A stretch of 64,000 nucleotides of DNA from CAYOZN01 sp964408455 (GTDB taxonomy: Bacteria > Planctomycetota > Phycisphaerae > UBA1845 > UTPLA1), in contig CAYOZN010000011.1 of the NCBI GenBank assembly GCA_964408455.1, positions 62,001 to 126,000 on the forward strand, given 5' to 3'. The position numbers and the translations under genes were made by a program. The first letter of the stretch is position 1; each line of letters opens with the position of its first letter. The notes beneath the pieces are model-generated. The model saw only the letters and a program-made list of their open reading frames with translations. It did no database searches and was not told the DNA's origin. This document shows positions 54,567 to 64,000 of this stretch, one piece after another.

Positions 54567-57500
54567 TTACTGGCACTCACATCGAATCTCAAACGAGCCG
54601 CCACCCAGATCGACGATGACCGGATTACAGTTTTGCCCGGCCGCGCAACTCTGTCCGACGCACTCGAATGCACCGCCGCCGAGCTCGAGATGGCATGTGT
54701 TCGGCGAGGCGCAGCTACACTCCACCACCGTGATCAGACCGTCCGGCGTGCGGATGGCCTTCGTGGGCCGGCATTCCTCACCTTGTACCGGGCATATCGT
54801 CGGCATGCAGTCGGTTCCCGCCGTGTTCGGCAGGCAGCCGGGGCCAGGGTCCTGGCAGGCATCGTCGTGACCATCGCCATCGAGATCGCCTGCGCAGGGT
54901 GCGCCATTCGGCGTGGGCGAACCGCCGCGTGCCTGGCAGCAGACGACGTTGGTGGTCACGCAGGTGCCATCCGGCAGGCAGCAGAAAACCACCGCGTCGT
55001 CGCAGGCGCCGGCGCCGAGGAAGACGCCGCCCTGTGCCTGGCAATCCGCAGCCGATGTCGTTATGCACGGCCCATCGAGCAGGCAGCAGACACCGCCCGG
55101 CTCATCCGGTACGCAGTCGCAGCAGATGATCAGGTTGCCGAGCGGATCGACGGACTGCTTGCGCTCGCAGTGGGTGCCGGGCGGACAATCGCCGACGCAG
55201 ATCGGCTGTACCGGCTGCGGGCTGAGTTCGACATGGCAATCCAGAGGCGATCGGCAGTCGCAATCGACGACTTCAAAAATGGTTGTCCCGGGCACCTGAC
55301 GAACGCACCGCGGCAGGCAGACTTCCGCGGAATTGGGGCACTGTGAGGGAAGGCAGCCGAAGCCGGTCGGCGCGGGGAGACATTCATCGGGCGGCGGCAG
55401 GCACGCATCGTCCACGCCATCGCCATTCGCGTCGCCGGCGCAAGGCACGTTGTTCGGCGTCGGCATTCCACCGCGCGCCTCGCAACACAGGATGTTGGTT
55501 GGAATGCAATGTCCATCGGGCAGGCAGCAATAGACCAGCGCGGCATCGCAGACCACGCCGTCTCCCAGGTAGACGCCGCCCTGCAATTCGCAATCCTGTG
55601 CCGTCGAGTTGATACAGGGGCCGGTCGGCAGGCAGCAGGCGCCCGTCGGCGGATCCTCCGGTTCACAATCGCAGCACACGATAACCCTGCCATCGGGCTG
55701 CACGAGGCTGGTCGTCGTGCAGACGAATCCCGGAGGACACTGCCCGACGCAGTTGATTCCCGCGCCCGGCTCGAACGTAATGTGGCACTCGTTGGGCGAG
55801 CGGCAGTCGCAATCGGCCACGCCGCTGACCGTGCCATCGATGTCGACGATCACGCATCGGGGCAGACATTCCTGACCCGACAGCGGACACCTGACCGGCC
55901 GACAGCCCTGGCCGTTCGGTCGCGGCTCGCACGTCGGGTTCTGGTCGTCGCAGCACAGGCCATCTTCGGCGCGGATGTTGGCGGCCATATTAAAGCCGGT
56001 CACCACGCCGCCGAGATTCTGCACGTGTACCTCGATGCAGTTTTCGCCGCAGACGAAGAGTGACGCGTTGGTCACCGTATGCACCAGCGGCTGGGGCGCA
56101 TTGAACCCGCCGGTCGGTCCGATGAGGACGCCGTTCAGGAAGATCTGCCCGGCGTCATCGGCCCGCGATGCGAGCGTCAGCACCGGATTCTTGAAGCGGC
56201 CATCCAGGCAGAAACAGAACCGGTACACATAGAGACCGTTGGGTCCGGTCGCGGCGGCGCTGATCCACTGCGTGCCCGGGATGGTCAGCCACGCCGGGTG
56301 GGCGTTGATGACCGTGGCCGGCCGTGGCGTGGTTCCGCCGGCGGCGTCGACAATCACCTCCCAGTCATCGTCATCGTTGCCGATGGGAATGAGATTGCCC
56401 GCGGCATCCACGCCGGTGTCGATATCGCGATCGATATCGGCTGGCGGACAGCAGCATTTACCCTTGGCGGCGCTGACGCTGCCGGCCATGTTGAAGCCGG
56501 TCACGACGCCGTGAGTGTTCTCGACGACGATCCGCACGCAGTTCTCACCGCTTCGGAAGAAGGACTGATTATTGGTGAAGATCGGCGTGGGCAGCGGGGT
56601 GTTGAAGGCGTAGATGGGCGGCGTAGCCCCGACGAAGTTGCCGTTGAGGAACACACTGGCCCGATCGTCGGCCCGCAACTGCAAATCGAGCACCGCATTC
56701 ATGAAGCGCTGATCGAGGCAGAAGCAGAACTCGTAGACGTACGTGCCGTTCGGCCCCGTCTGGTTGGCGCTGATCCACCGCGTGCCGGGGATCGTCAGCC
56801 ACGCCGGATTCGGATTGATCACGTTGGCCGCTCGAGGCAGCACGCCGACGGGCGGCGGCTCGCTGACCACCGTCCACGTGTCGTCCGGCGACCCGATGGG
56901 AATGACGTTGCCGTTGTCGTCCACACCGGTCGACAGGTCGATGAACAGGTCTTCCGACGGGCATGAACACGGATCGCACGGCGCCTTGGAAAGCACCAGG
57001 TCGATGAAGATCGGAATATCCAGCTGATTGACGATGCCGTCGCCGTCGGCATCCGCACAGCCGCAGTTGTCACCGGGAATGGCCGTTCCGAGCAGGCAGC
57101 GCACGAAGCCGGGCAGGTCCAGACCGTCGAGCGTGCCGTCACCGTTGATGTCGCCGGGACACTCGCAGGGTGGCGCGGCGCAGTCGCAGCACACTTCAAT
57201 GCTGCCATCGGCCAGCACCACGCGGTTCTCGACGCACACGGTGCCGGGCGGGCAGTTTCCGGCGCACGCCGGGCCGACGGCGGCATCGAATACGGCCTGG
57301 CACTCTCCTTCGCCGCGACAATCGCAGTCAACGATGATGGACTGCCCCGTCGCCGGGTTGAAGCGAATGCAGCGCGGCGCACACACTTCATCCGGCAATT
57401 CGCATGCAGTGGGCAGGCACGCCTGGCCACCCGCCGCCGGTTCGCAGTCGTCCGGCGTCTCGGGCACGCACACGCAGCATATCTGCGCGCCGATCGGCGT

Positions 57501-60500
57501 GGTCGTGACCTGCTGTTCGCACACGAATCCCGGCGGGCAGCCGCCGACGCACTGCGGCGGAGCCCCGGCCACCCATTCGATGTGACATTCATTGGGACTC
57601 TGGCAATCGCAGCCCAGCACATCGACGACCTGGCCGTTCTCAACGATTACGCAGCGCGGCAGGCATTCGTCACCGTCTATCGGACACTGCACCGGCAGAC
57701 AGCGTGGCGCGTTCGGATCGGGACCGCACTGTGGGGGAATGCACTCGACATTGCCGCAGTTGGTGCCCGGGCCCTGCGGCGTTCCGCCGAAGAAGGTGCA
57801 GCAGGCGGCGTCGGCGTCGATGCAGGTGCCGTTCGGACGGCAGCACGCCTGCACGCCGAGACAGATGGTACCGTCGCCCAGGTAGGTTCCGGGGCACTGT
57901 GTGGCCGTCGTGATGATACAGATGCCATCCTGCGTGCAGCAGGCGCCGGTGGGCGTCTCGGGCACGCAGTCGCAGCACTGGGAAATGGTGCCGTCGGGAT
58001 TGGTGACGGTCGTCGTGACGCAGAAGAATCCGGGCGGGCAGTCGCCGATACACTGCGGCGGCGTGCCGGGCACCCAGTGCATGAAACACGAGATATCGTC
58101 GCGGCACTCGCAATCGGTCACGCCAATGGGAATGCCGGCTGCATCGAGAAGGACGCAGCGGGGCAGGCATGCCTGGCCCGGAATCGGGCACTGCACCGGC
58201 AGGCAGCTCGTCCCGGTCGGATCGGGCCCGCAGACCGGCGGCTGACAGATGACATCTTCGCAGATGGTGCCGGCGCCCTGCGGCGTGCCGCCGAAGGCGG
58301 TACAGCAGGCGGCGTCGACATCGATGCAGGTGCCATCCTGGCGGCAGCAAGCTTGCACGCCGAGACAAATTGTCCCGTCACCGAGGTATGAACCCACGCA
58401 CTGAGCCGCGGTGGTGATGACACACACGCCGGTCGTCGTGCAGCAGGCGCCGGTCGGCGTCTCAGGCACACAGTCGCAGCAGATCGACGTGGTGCCGTCG
58501 GGATTGGTGACGGTGGTGGTCACGCACTGGAACCCGGGCGGGCAGCCACCGACGCATTGCGGATCTGCCCCGGGGAACCACTGCATGTGGCAGAGCGTAT
58601 CGTCGCGGCACTCGCAGTCGGCGACGTTGATCGGATTACCGGCGGCATCGAGAACGACACAGCGCGGCAGACAGGCCTGGCCCGGAATCGGACACTGCAC
58701 CGGCAGACAGCGCGGGGCGTTGGGATCGGGCCCGCAGACCGGCGGCTCGCAGGTCGTCGTTTCGCAGGTTGTGCCGGCCCCCTGCGGTGTGCCGCCAAAG
58801 GCGGTGCAGCAGGCGGCGTCCACATCGAGGCAGGTGCCATCGCTGCGGCAGCATGCCTGTATGCCGAGACAGGTGGTGCCGTCGCCCAGGTACGTTCCCT
58901 GACACTGCGTGGGCGTCGAAAGGACGCAGATGCCGGACTGAAGGCAGCACGCGCCTTCCTGCGGGCCGTCGGGCACGCAGTTGCAGCAGAGCTGAATCGT
59001 GCCGTCCGCATTGACGATTGTCTGCGTCTGGCAGATGAAGCCGGGAGGACACTGGCCGGCACAATAGGACCCGCCGCCACCCACGTGGAAGCGGACCGTG
59101 CCGGTCGTCGAGCCGGACATGCCGGCGAGACTGCCGCCCGGCGCGCCGACAAAGTCGATCCGGTATGTAATATCGAAGAAGCTATCGACGGCCCAGTTGC
59201 CGCCCGGGGCCTGCGTCAACGTGGTGTGGCCGGGGCTGGGCAGTCCGAAGTCGGTGCCGGCGACGACGCGCAGCAGATCGAAATCGGGATCGCCGGTGAT
59301 CTGGCCGAACAGGCGGAACATGACCGTGTCGAACGGCTGGATGGGCGAGCCGTTGGAGCGCGGCGCCATGTGGATTTCGTGTGAGATCGGCAGGGCGATG
59401 TTGCGGTTGAAGCCGGCCATCGCGCCCGTGCCGATCATCGGCATGTTCAGACTTGCGTCGTAGCAGGCCTTCTCGCCGCCCAGCGAACCGCCGGGTTCGC
59501 GGCAATCAACACCGGGCGGGAACGAGCACACGCCACTTGCCGGTACGCAGAGGAAGTTGCCCTTGGAGGCATCGATTTGAATCGAACTGGCCGGGGGCAG
59601 TCCATCCACGATATTCATGTCGCCATTCGGCGTGGTGTACGTGCAGCCTACGGGCGGCAGATCGGCCGAGCCGCTACCGTTATCCGGGCGAATGCATGGC
59701 GGGCCGAACCCGCCGGTCTCGACGTGGCATTCCTGGGGCAAACGGCAGTCGCAGTTCACGACGGTGGACTGGCCGGTCGCCGGATCGATGATCACGCAGG
59801 CGGGCAGACACTCCTCGCCATCGTTGGGACACTGGAAGTTTGAGCAGTGGGTACCGGACGCATCCGGGATGCAGTCCTGCGCGGGACAGGTGATGCCCAC
59901 GCAGTTGGAACCGGGGCCCTGCGGCACGCCATTCTGCTCCAGGCAGAACCCGGCGTTCGGCACCATGACGCAGGTGCCATCGGGCAGGCAGCAGGCCTCT
60001 TCCGTCGGACCGCACGGGTTGTTCTGGCACGAGGTGCCGGCGCCCTGGGGCACGCCGCCGAAGAGGTTGGTGCAGCAGATGTCATAGGCATCCACGCAGC
60101 CGCCTGTCGGCAGACAGCACGCCTGAAGCGTGCCGCAATTGGTGCCATTGCCCAGGAAAACGCCGCCGGCCTTTTTGCACTCTTCCTGGAGAATCACGAC
60201 GCACTGGCCGCTCTCGAGGCAGCACGCGCCATTGGTTTGCGACGGAATGCAGTCGCAGCACACGTCCAGCGTGCCGTCGGCATTCATGGATGCGATCGTG
60301 TTGCAAGCGAAACCGGTGGGACATACGCCGGCGCACGTCGGCACGCCCTTGCCGAGCTTGATGCGTGCGGTGCCGGTGGTCGAACCGGACATGCCGCCCA
60401 GCACGCCCCCGGCCGCGCCGATGAAGTCAATCCGATAGGTAATGTCGAAAAAGCTGTCGACAGACCAGTTTCCTCCCGGGAGCTGGGTCAACGTCGTGTG

Positions 60501-61406
60501 CCCCGGGCTGGGAAGACCAAAGCCACTGCCAACGGTGATGCGGAGCAGGTCGAAGTCGGGATCGCCGGGCGGGAGCTGCCCGTTCAGTTGAACCATTTCG
60601 CAGGGAAACGACTGAATGGGTTCGCCGGGCGTGCGCGGTCCAAGGTGGGCCTGACCATTATTGATGATGATATTGGTTAGACGATTGTAGCCGGCAAGCG
60701 CGCCCGTGCCCTGCAAGGGCATCAGGAGCACGCTGCTAAAGGATGATATCGTCCCACCCAGCGAGCCGCCGGGCACCTCCGGCTGGCTATTGATGTTGCC
60801 GAGCGTTGCGTCGATCTGGATGGAAGAACCGGGGGGAAGGCCGTCGACAATCTGAAGGTCATCGTCTGGCGTTGAAAAGTCGCAAGGCGGAAGCAGGTGC
60901 GCCGTTCCGATGCCGGTGTCCGGCACATCGCAAGGAGGACCGATGGCGCCGGCCTTGACGTGACACGCGGATGAGGGCCGGCAATCACAGGCGATGATAA
61001 TCGTCTGGCCGGTGGCGGGGTTGAACCGCATGCAGCGCGGCGTGCAGACGTTGGGTGCGGGACAAGGCCCCTGCGAACAGGCCGAGCCGTCCGGCAACGG
61101 CTGGCAGATCTGCGGCGGCGCGCATTCCACCATGTTGCACAGGACGCCCGCAGCCTGGGGCGAGCCGCCGAGCGACTGGCAGAATGGCGCGGGATAATTC
61201 TGGCAAGTGCCATCCGGCAGGCAGCATGCCACGCACGGCAGCGTTGAGTGCCGGCAGGTGCCGTCAAATGGATCGCAGAAATCGCAGGTATCCGGGTTCC
61301 CGTCATCGCAATTGGCTGGCGTGCACTGACCCCAGGCCGTAGGCGACGACGGGGAACATAGACACATGCAGAAAACGACCGCGGCATACGCAAGCAACCT
61401 GTTCAT
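54567..61406 (-). CDS. Giant secreted Cys-rich modular repeat protein with internal dockerin
   Basis: 2279 residues from ATG 61406 (GGAGGAG upstream; signal peptide MNRLLAYAAVVFCMCLC...AWG). About 14 short modules of the form (G/A)CCLPDGTC recur along the protein, alternating with about nine CLPRCV...DCxCR...CH modules. Two larger modules (about residues 150-360 and 555-780) share VDGLPPxSSIQIDA and GNWxVDSFFDITYRIDF. A dockerin-like calcium repeat (PGDINGDGTLDGLDLPGFV, DADGDGIVNQLDIPIFI) sits at about 1415-1480. Two beta-sandwich modules follow (about 1490-1640 and 1650-1815; HPAWLTIPGTQWIS, FNMAANI). There is no C-terminal anchor or PEP-CTERM tail. The Cys density suggests a disulfide-rich surface or extracellular protein. 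Function unknown. Confidence 0.85.
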   Translation of the reverse strand: MNRLLAYAAVVFCMCLCSPSSPTAWGQCTPANCDDGNPDTCDFCDPFDGTCRHSTLPCVACCLPDGTCQNYPAPFCQSLGGSPQAAGVLCNMVECAPPQICQPLPDGSACSQGPCPAPNVCTPRCMRFNPATGQTIIIACDCRPSSACHVKAGAIGPPCDVPDTGIGTAHLLPPCDFSTPDDDLQIVDGLPPGSSIQIDATLGNINSQPEVPGGSLGGTISSFSSVLLMPLQGTGALAGYNRLTNIIINNGQAHLGPRTPGEPIQSFPCEMVQLNGQLPPGDPDFDLLRITVGSGFGLPSPGHTTLTQLPGGNWSVDSFFDITYRIDFIGAAGGVLGGMSGSTTGTARIKLGKGVPTCAGVCPTGFACNTIASMNADGTLDVCCDCIPSQTNGACCLESGQCVVILQEECKKAGGVFLGNGTNCGTLQACCLPTGGCVDAYDICCTNLFGGVPQGAGTSCQNNPCGPTEEACCLPDGTCVMVPNAGFCLEQNGVPQGPGSNCVGITCPAQDCIPDASGTHCSNFQCPNDGEECLPACVIIDPATGQSTVVNCDCRLPQECHVETGGFGPPCIRPDNGSGSADLPPVGCTYTTPNGDMNIVDGLPPASSIQIDASKGNFLCVPASGVCSFPPGVDCREPGGSLGGEKACYDASLNMPMIGTGAMAGFNRNIALPISHEIHMAPRSNGSPIQPFDTVMFRLFGQITGDPDFDLLRVVAGTDFGLPSPGHTTLTQAPGGNWAVDSFFDITYRIDFVGAPGGSLAGMSGSTTGTVRFHVGGGGSYCAGQCPPGFICQTQTIVNADGTIQLCCNCVPDGPQEGACCLQSGICVLSTPTQCQGTYLGDGTTCLGIQACCRSDGTCLDVDAACCTAFGGTPQGAGTTCETTTCEPPVCGPDPNAPRCLPVQCPIPGQACLPRCVVLDAAGNPINVADCECRDDTLCHMQWFPGADPQCVGGCPPGFQCVTTTVTNPDGTTSICCDCVPETPTGACCTTTGVCVITTAAQCVGSYLGDGTICLGVQACCRQDGTCIDVDAACCTAFGGTPQGAGTICEDVICQPPVCGPDPTGTSCLPVQCPIPGQACLPRCVLLDAAGIPIGVTDCECRDDISCFMHWVPGTPPQCIGDCPPGFFCVTTTVTNPDGTISQCCDCVPETPTGACCTQDGICIITTATQCPGTYLGDGTICLGVQACCRPNGTCIDADAACCTFFGGTPQGPGTNCGNVECIPPQCGPDPNAPRCLPVQCPIDGDECLPRCVIVENGQVVDVLGCDCQSPNECHIEWVAGAPPQCVGGCPPGFVCEQQVTTTPIGAQICCVCVPETPDDCEPAAGGQACLPTACELPDEVCAPRCIRFNPATGQSIIVDCDCRGEGECQAVFDAAVGPACAGNCPPGTVCVENRVVLADGSIEVCCDCAAPPCECPGDINGDGTLDGLDLPGFVRCLLGTAIPGDNCGCADADGDGIVNQLDIPIFIDLVLSKAPCDPCSCPSEDLFIDLSTGVDDNGNVIPIGSPDDTWTVVSEPPPVGVLPRAANVINPNPAWLTIPGTRWISANQTGPNGTYVYEFCFCLDQRFMNAVLDLQLRADDRASVFLNGNFVGATPPIYAFNTPLPTPIFTNNQSFFRSGENCVRIVVENTHGVVTGFNMAGSVSAAKGKCCCPPADIDRDIDTGVDAAGNLIPIGNDDDDWEVIVDAAGGTTPRPATVINAHPAWLTIPGTQWISAAATGPNGLYVYRFCFCLDGRFKNPVLTLASRADDAGQIFLNGVLIGPTGGFNAPQPLVHTVTNASLFVCGENCIEVHVQNLGGVVTGFNMAANIRAEDGLCCDDQNPTCEPRPNGQGCRPVRCPLSGQECLPRCVIVDIDGTVSGVADCDCRSPNECHITFEPGAGINCVGQCPPGFVCTTTSLVQPDGRVIVCCDCEPEDPPTGACCLPTGPCINSTAQDCELQGGVYLGDGVVCDAALVYCCLPDGHCIPTNILCCEARGGMPTPNNVPCAGDANGDGVDDACLPPPDECLPAPTGFGCLPSQCPNSAEVCLPRCVRQVPGTTIFEVVDCDCRSPLDCHVELSPQPVQPICVGDCPPGTHCERKQSVDPLGNLIICCDCVPDEPGGVCCLLDGPCITTSAADCQAQGGVFLGAGACDDAVVFCCLPDGTCVTTNVVCCQARGGSPTPNGAPCAGDLDGDGHDDACQDPGPGCLPNTAGTDCMPTICPVQGEECRPTKAIRTPDGLITVVECSCASPNTCHLELGGGAFECVGQSCAAGQNCNPVIVDLGGGSFEIRCECQ

Positions 61407-61436
61407 GGAAACTCCTCCCTGCTCCGTTCGACTCAT

Positions 61437-62060
61437 CTAAAGACTTGAGGGCATAAAGAAGGCGCAAGTGTCGCACAATAGTGATCACGGAAGCAAGACT
61501 TTTACATCCTGTGATTGCGACACGCCGATGAGAGGTCGACGTACGCGGCAGAAAAACGGCTGTTGGAAAAAATTCGTTGGCTCAGAAGGGCGGCCAGACG
61601 CAGGGCGAAAACACCGTAAAGTGTTTACGCGTCATAGGCTTGCGCAAAGGAGCGAGAAAGTACGGAGCCCGGCTCGCGGCAAGCTCAGCGTTTGAATGGC
61701 ACCAGCCATGCACGGCCAGCACGTGCGATGCGGTCGCATCCTTGTCGCGACCGATCTGGTCGCCCGTGATGAAACCGAGCTGGTACGCGGCTCTCAGGGC
61801 ACTACCGCAATTGGCTCGAGGCTGGTCGGGGCGTATCCAGGCAGGGTTCCAGTGGCATGGGCAAGATCGATCTGGTGCCTTTCAACTGATGTCCAGTTCA
61901 AACTGACCCATCCAGACCAGAGAAGTGCGAAAAATCGGATGCCGCAGTGGATGCTGCAAGCCGCGGAAACGGTCGAAACGGGCCTGCCACGGGCGTCGCC
62001 GAAAAGTCACAAAATTGCGCAAGTGTCGAAAAAACGCTGGAGATGCCGAACTTGTGGCAC
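61437..62060. other. Gene-free region between giant gene and tRNA-Lys
   Basis: 624 bp. It should hold the giant gene's promoter (minus strand). GCGCAAGTGTCG occurs twice (near 61462 and 62018). CGTAAA-GTG-TTTACG (near 61616) is an operator-like inverted repeat. A six-T run on the minus strand just after the tRNA (62029-62034) may end its transcript. Short open frames here look non-coding. Confidence 0.4.
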
Positions 62061-62133
62061 TGGGAGCGCTGGGACTCGAACCCAGGACCCACGGCTTAAA
62101 AGGCCGCTGCTCTACCGACTGAGCTACGCTCCC
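62061..62133 (-). tRNA. tRNA-Lys (anticodon UUU)
   Basis: The minus strand folds as a complete cloverleaf: acceptor GGGAGCG/CGCTCCC, D arm GCTC-AGTCGGTA-GAGC, anticodon loop CTTTTAA closed by GCGGC/GCCGT, and T arm CTGGG-TTCGAGT-CCCAG with discriminator A. The CCA end is not encoded. Confidence 0.95.
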
Positions 62134-62167
62134 GGAGCTGGCGCCGCCGCGCCAAGGGCGAAACAAT

Positions 62168-63400
62168 CTAGCCGGCGCTCCCCATTTTGGCAAGCGGCAG
62201 CGCGACGACCACGCCCGCGCGCACGATCTCGCCGGCTGAAGCACCCGGTGCCGGTTCTGCCGCCAGGCTCGTGTCCGCCTCCGCAATTCGCGCGTCTGGC
62301 TCCACCGCCGATCGCGCTTCCGGCGCCGCAGAATATTTGAGCGGCACCGCCAAACGTGCGTCCGGCTCCGATGCGACACGCGCGACCGGCTTGGCGAACA
62401 GGCGCGTGCCCGGCCTCGCGGAGGCTGATTTCACATATGCCAGCGAAAGCGGCGCGCCGAGTGCAAAGCTGAAACAGCCGCTGCGCGTCGTTCCGATGGG
62501 GCGATCCGCCTGCAACCCCGCGGATGGTTCCGCGTCGTGCGTCGCCGGCACGGCCTGTTCAAACAGCGGCGTCCCCGGCGCGACGGGCTGGTCGCCTTCG
62601 AACTGCACGCCAACAAGCCTTCGCGCAAGAACGCCGCGCGCCCGCATGCGTTCGATCACCTCCTGGCCGAGGTAGCATCCCTTCTGATAGCTGATGCCGC
62701 GCTCCACCTGTCCGGTCTCCGGTGGAATGATCTCCTCGTCGATGTCCTCAAGCGAGGCCGGCATGCCGTTCTCAATTCGGATCACGTCGAGGGCGGTGGG
62801 GTCCAACTCCACCAAGCCGGCCTCCACTGCGCGCTTGCGGAGAAGTGAAGCCGTCGGCTCCATTGCGCCGCACCAGATAATCTCAACCGCGGGCAATCCG
62901 CCCAGATCGCGGCGAACCGCGCGCGCCTGCCGGCCTTCCAGGTCGAGGCTGGTATGCTGCAACCATGCCATCGCGGCCATGTGACTTGCGCCGGCCGTTC
63001 GTGCCAGAACATCGGCACTCGGCCCGATGATCAGCACGCGGAACGAATTTCCGGACAGGTCAGTCAGCGCCACGTCCTCGGTGATGTGATAGCGATCCAG
63101 ATGCGTCAGCGCCTTGCCGATCCATCGGCGATCGATATCGAGCCAGAGTCGATCCTCCAGCACCAGCACGTTCAGGTCAAAGAGCGTTCGTCCCTTGACG
63201 TTCGTGGCGAAGGCGTAGTTGCCTTCTCCCGGCGAGAGGGTCTTCACGGCGTTGGTCACGAGATTGTGCAGCCAGGCCGCGCGATCCCCGCCGGTGACCT
63301 CGATGAGGCCGCGGTCGGCTGGGAACAGAAAACCGCCCGCCGTCAGGCAATCACGATACTGCGTTTGGAAATTATCGCGAGAATTCATCGTCGTGTTCAT
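62168..63400 (-). CDS. ygfZ: YgfZ/GcvT-like folate-binding iron-sulfur repair protein
   Basis: 410 residues from ATG 63400 (GGCGGA upstream; other Met codons lie nearby). The N-terminal aminomethyltransferase-like fold has GLIEVTGGDRAAWLHNLVTN and GRTLFDLNVLV; the YgfZ signature is KGCYLGQEVIERMRARG near residue 240, with the conserved Cys. YgfZ proteins use folate to help keep Fe-S enzymes active. The C-terminal barrel is interrupted by about 60 residues of Ala/Glu/Pro-rich, repetitive sequence (ASEPDARLAV, AVEPDARIAE) not usual in the family. It stands between tRNA-Lys and an rRNA methyltransferase-like gene. Confidence 0.88.
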   Translation of the reverse strand: MNTTMNSRDNFQTQYRDCLTAGGFLFPADRGLIEVTGGDRAAWLHNLVTNAVKTLSPGEGNYAFATNVKGRTLFDLNVLVLEDRLWLDIDRRWIGKALTHLDRYHITEDVALTDLSGNSFRVLIIGPSADVLARTAGASHMAAMAWLQHTSLDLEGRQARAVRRDLGGLPAVEIIWCGAMEPTASLLRKRAVEAGLVELDPTALDVIRIENGMPASLEDIDEEIIPPETGQVERGISYQKGCYLGQEVIERMRARGVLARRLVGVQFEGDQPVAPGTPLFEQAVPATHDAEPSAGLQADRPIGTTRSGCFSFALGAPLSLAYVKSASARPGTRLFAKPVARVASEPDARLAVPLKYSAAPEARSAVEPDARIAEADTSLAAEPAPGASAGEIVRAGVVVALPLAKMGSAG

Positions 63401-63449
63401 CGTCGTCCGCCGCGATAGGACCCACGCCACATGCGGAACTGTCGCCGGT

Positions 63450-64000
63450 TCAATCGTCCATTCTCAACAAGACTGCTCGCGAATACTCGCGGTCGCCGGC
63501 GAAGTCAACCGGCAGATCGGGAAGCGGCTCCCGCCGAAACCGGCGAATTGTGGACGCATGGCGGATCGCATCATCAATCCGGGTCGCGCTGAGCCCGCGA
63601 TGGTTCGTCGCAAACAGCAGCCTGCCGCCGGGGTTCAGCAGGCGCGCCGCGCCCGCCAGCAGTTCCGCCAGATCTGCTTCCAGCAGAAATACGCCGCGCG
63701 GCTTCTTGATCCGGGCGAACGTGGGCGGGTCCAGGATGATCAGATCATAGTGCCGATTCTGGCGCTGTGCCCGTCGATAATACTGCCGGACATCATCGCA
63801 GATAAAGCGATGCCGGTCGATCGGCACTGCATTCGCCGCGAAGTTGCGCCGACCCCAGTCCAGGTACCGCGGCGACAGGTCGACGCTCGTCACTTCGCCC
63901 GGGCCGCCCACGGCGGCCGCGATCGAGAAGGCACACGTGTAACAGAATGCATTCAACACGCGAAATGCCGCGCCGGCCGCAGCGGCCAGTTCGCTGACGA
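63450..64000 (-). CDS. RlmI-like class I SAM-dependent RNA methyltransferase (N-terminus beyond window)
   Basis: The frame is open from the window edge to the stop at 63450, about 182 codons. It begins inside motif I (RVLNAFCYTCAFSIAAA), then has VDLSPRYLDWGRRNF, the catalytic-type LDPPTFARIKKPRG and LLFATNHRGLSATRI. This is the C-terminal part of 23S rRNA (cytosine-C5) methyltransferases of the RlmI/COG1092 type; the PUA domain would lie outside. It is 49 bp upstream of the YgfZ-like gene on the same strand. Confidence 0.85.
   Translation of the reverse strand, partial: VSELAAAAGAAFRVLNAFCYTCAFSIAAAVGGPGEVTSVDLSPRYLDWGRRNFAANAVPIDRHRFICDDVRQYYRRAQRQNRHYDLIILDPPTFARIKKPRGVFLLEADLAELLAGAARLLNPGGRLLFATNHRGLSATRIDDAIRHASTIRRFRREPLPDLPVDFAGDREYSRAVLLRMDD

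Noticed and set aside
61696..62340. Plus-strand open frame covering tRNA-Lys and the end of ygfZ
   Set aside because: It runs through the antisense of a tRNA and of a well-supported gene.

Overview
This 64 kb, GC-rich window most resembles a chromosome segment of a Planctomycetota bacterium, possibly Phycisphaerae-like. The suggestion rests on gene content: an exosortase plus EpsI inside an exopolysaccharide locus, a complete MoxR/Bat operon, dockerin-type repeats, a 2279-residue Cys-rich repeat protein and FHA-fused type IV pilus ATPases. No rRNA, phage, transposase or CRISPR was seen. The lineage is an inference, not a measurement.

Layout. 1-1504: two zinc-ribbon SAM methyltransferases of the sugar C-methyltransferase type, one cut by the window edge. 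1606-3258: L-2-hydroxyglutarate oxidase and a small VanZ-like membrane protein. 3255-12693 (minus): an exopolysaccharide operon headed by a NusG/RfaH-like regulator, followed by a membrane protein, a nucleotidyltransferase-like protein, a tyrosine autokinase, a three-part glycosyl-phosphotransferase, RmlA, an exosortase and EpsI. 13206-15347: secreted S9 peptidase. 15716-16991: STAS / anti-sigma kinase / STAS partner-switching cluster. 17447-22123: S41 protease and NhaC antiporter, separated by a clear terminator and promoter. 22358-31298: MoxR, DUF58, lipoprotein and BatA-E, tightly coupled. 31454-37837: small membrane protein, a decayed dockerin protein, a secreted TolB-propeller amidohydrolase, a long inverted repeat and a MEMO1 protein.

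38293-40206 is the most rearranged part. An exact 161 bp copy of the 3' end of apt lies 899 bp from the original, and the two copies bracket a PIN-toxin/partner pair whose toxin is frameshifted. Upstream of apt is an array of about ten short hairpins. 40213-48579 (minus) holds an HtrA protease, a CvpA-like protein, a GspE-like pseudo-ATPase, an FHA-PilB fusion and PilT. 48883-54331 holds a YjfB-like motility protein, a CMD-family protein with an in-frame UGA, pgi, murD and purD. 54567-61406 encodes the giant repeat protein; then come tRNA-Lys(UUU), a YgfZ/GcvT-like protein and a partial RlmI-like methyltransferase.

The strongest candidate for something undescribed is the CMD-family gene at 49088-49720. 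A UGA stands exactly where the second Cys of the redox CxxC motif belongs, the frame stays open and family-like on both sides, and a hairpin of bacterial SECIS geometry follows 17 nt later. It is either a CxxU selenoprotein or a nonsense-mutated gene; selA/selB/selC elsewhere in the genome would help decide.
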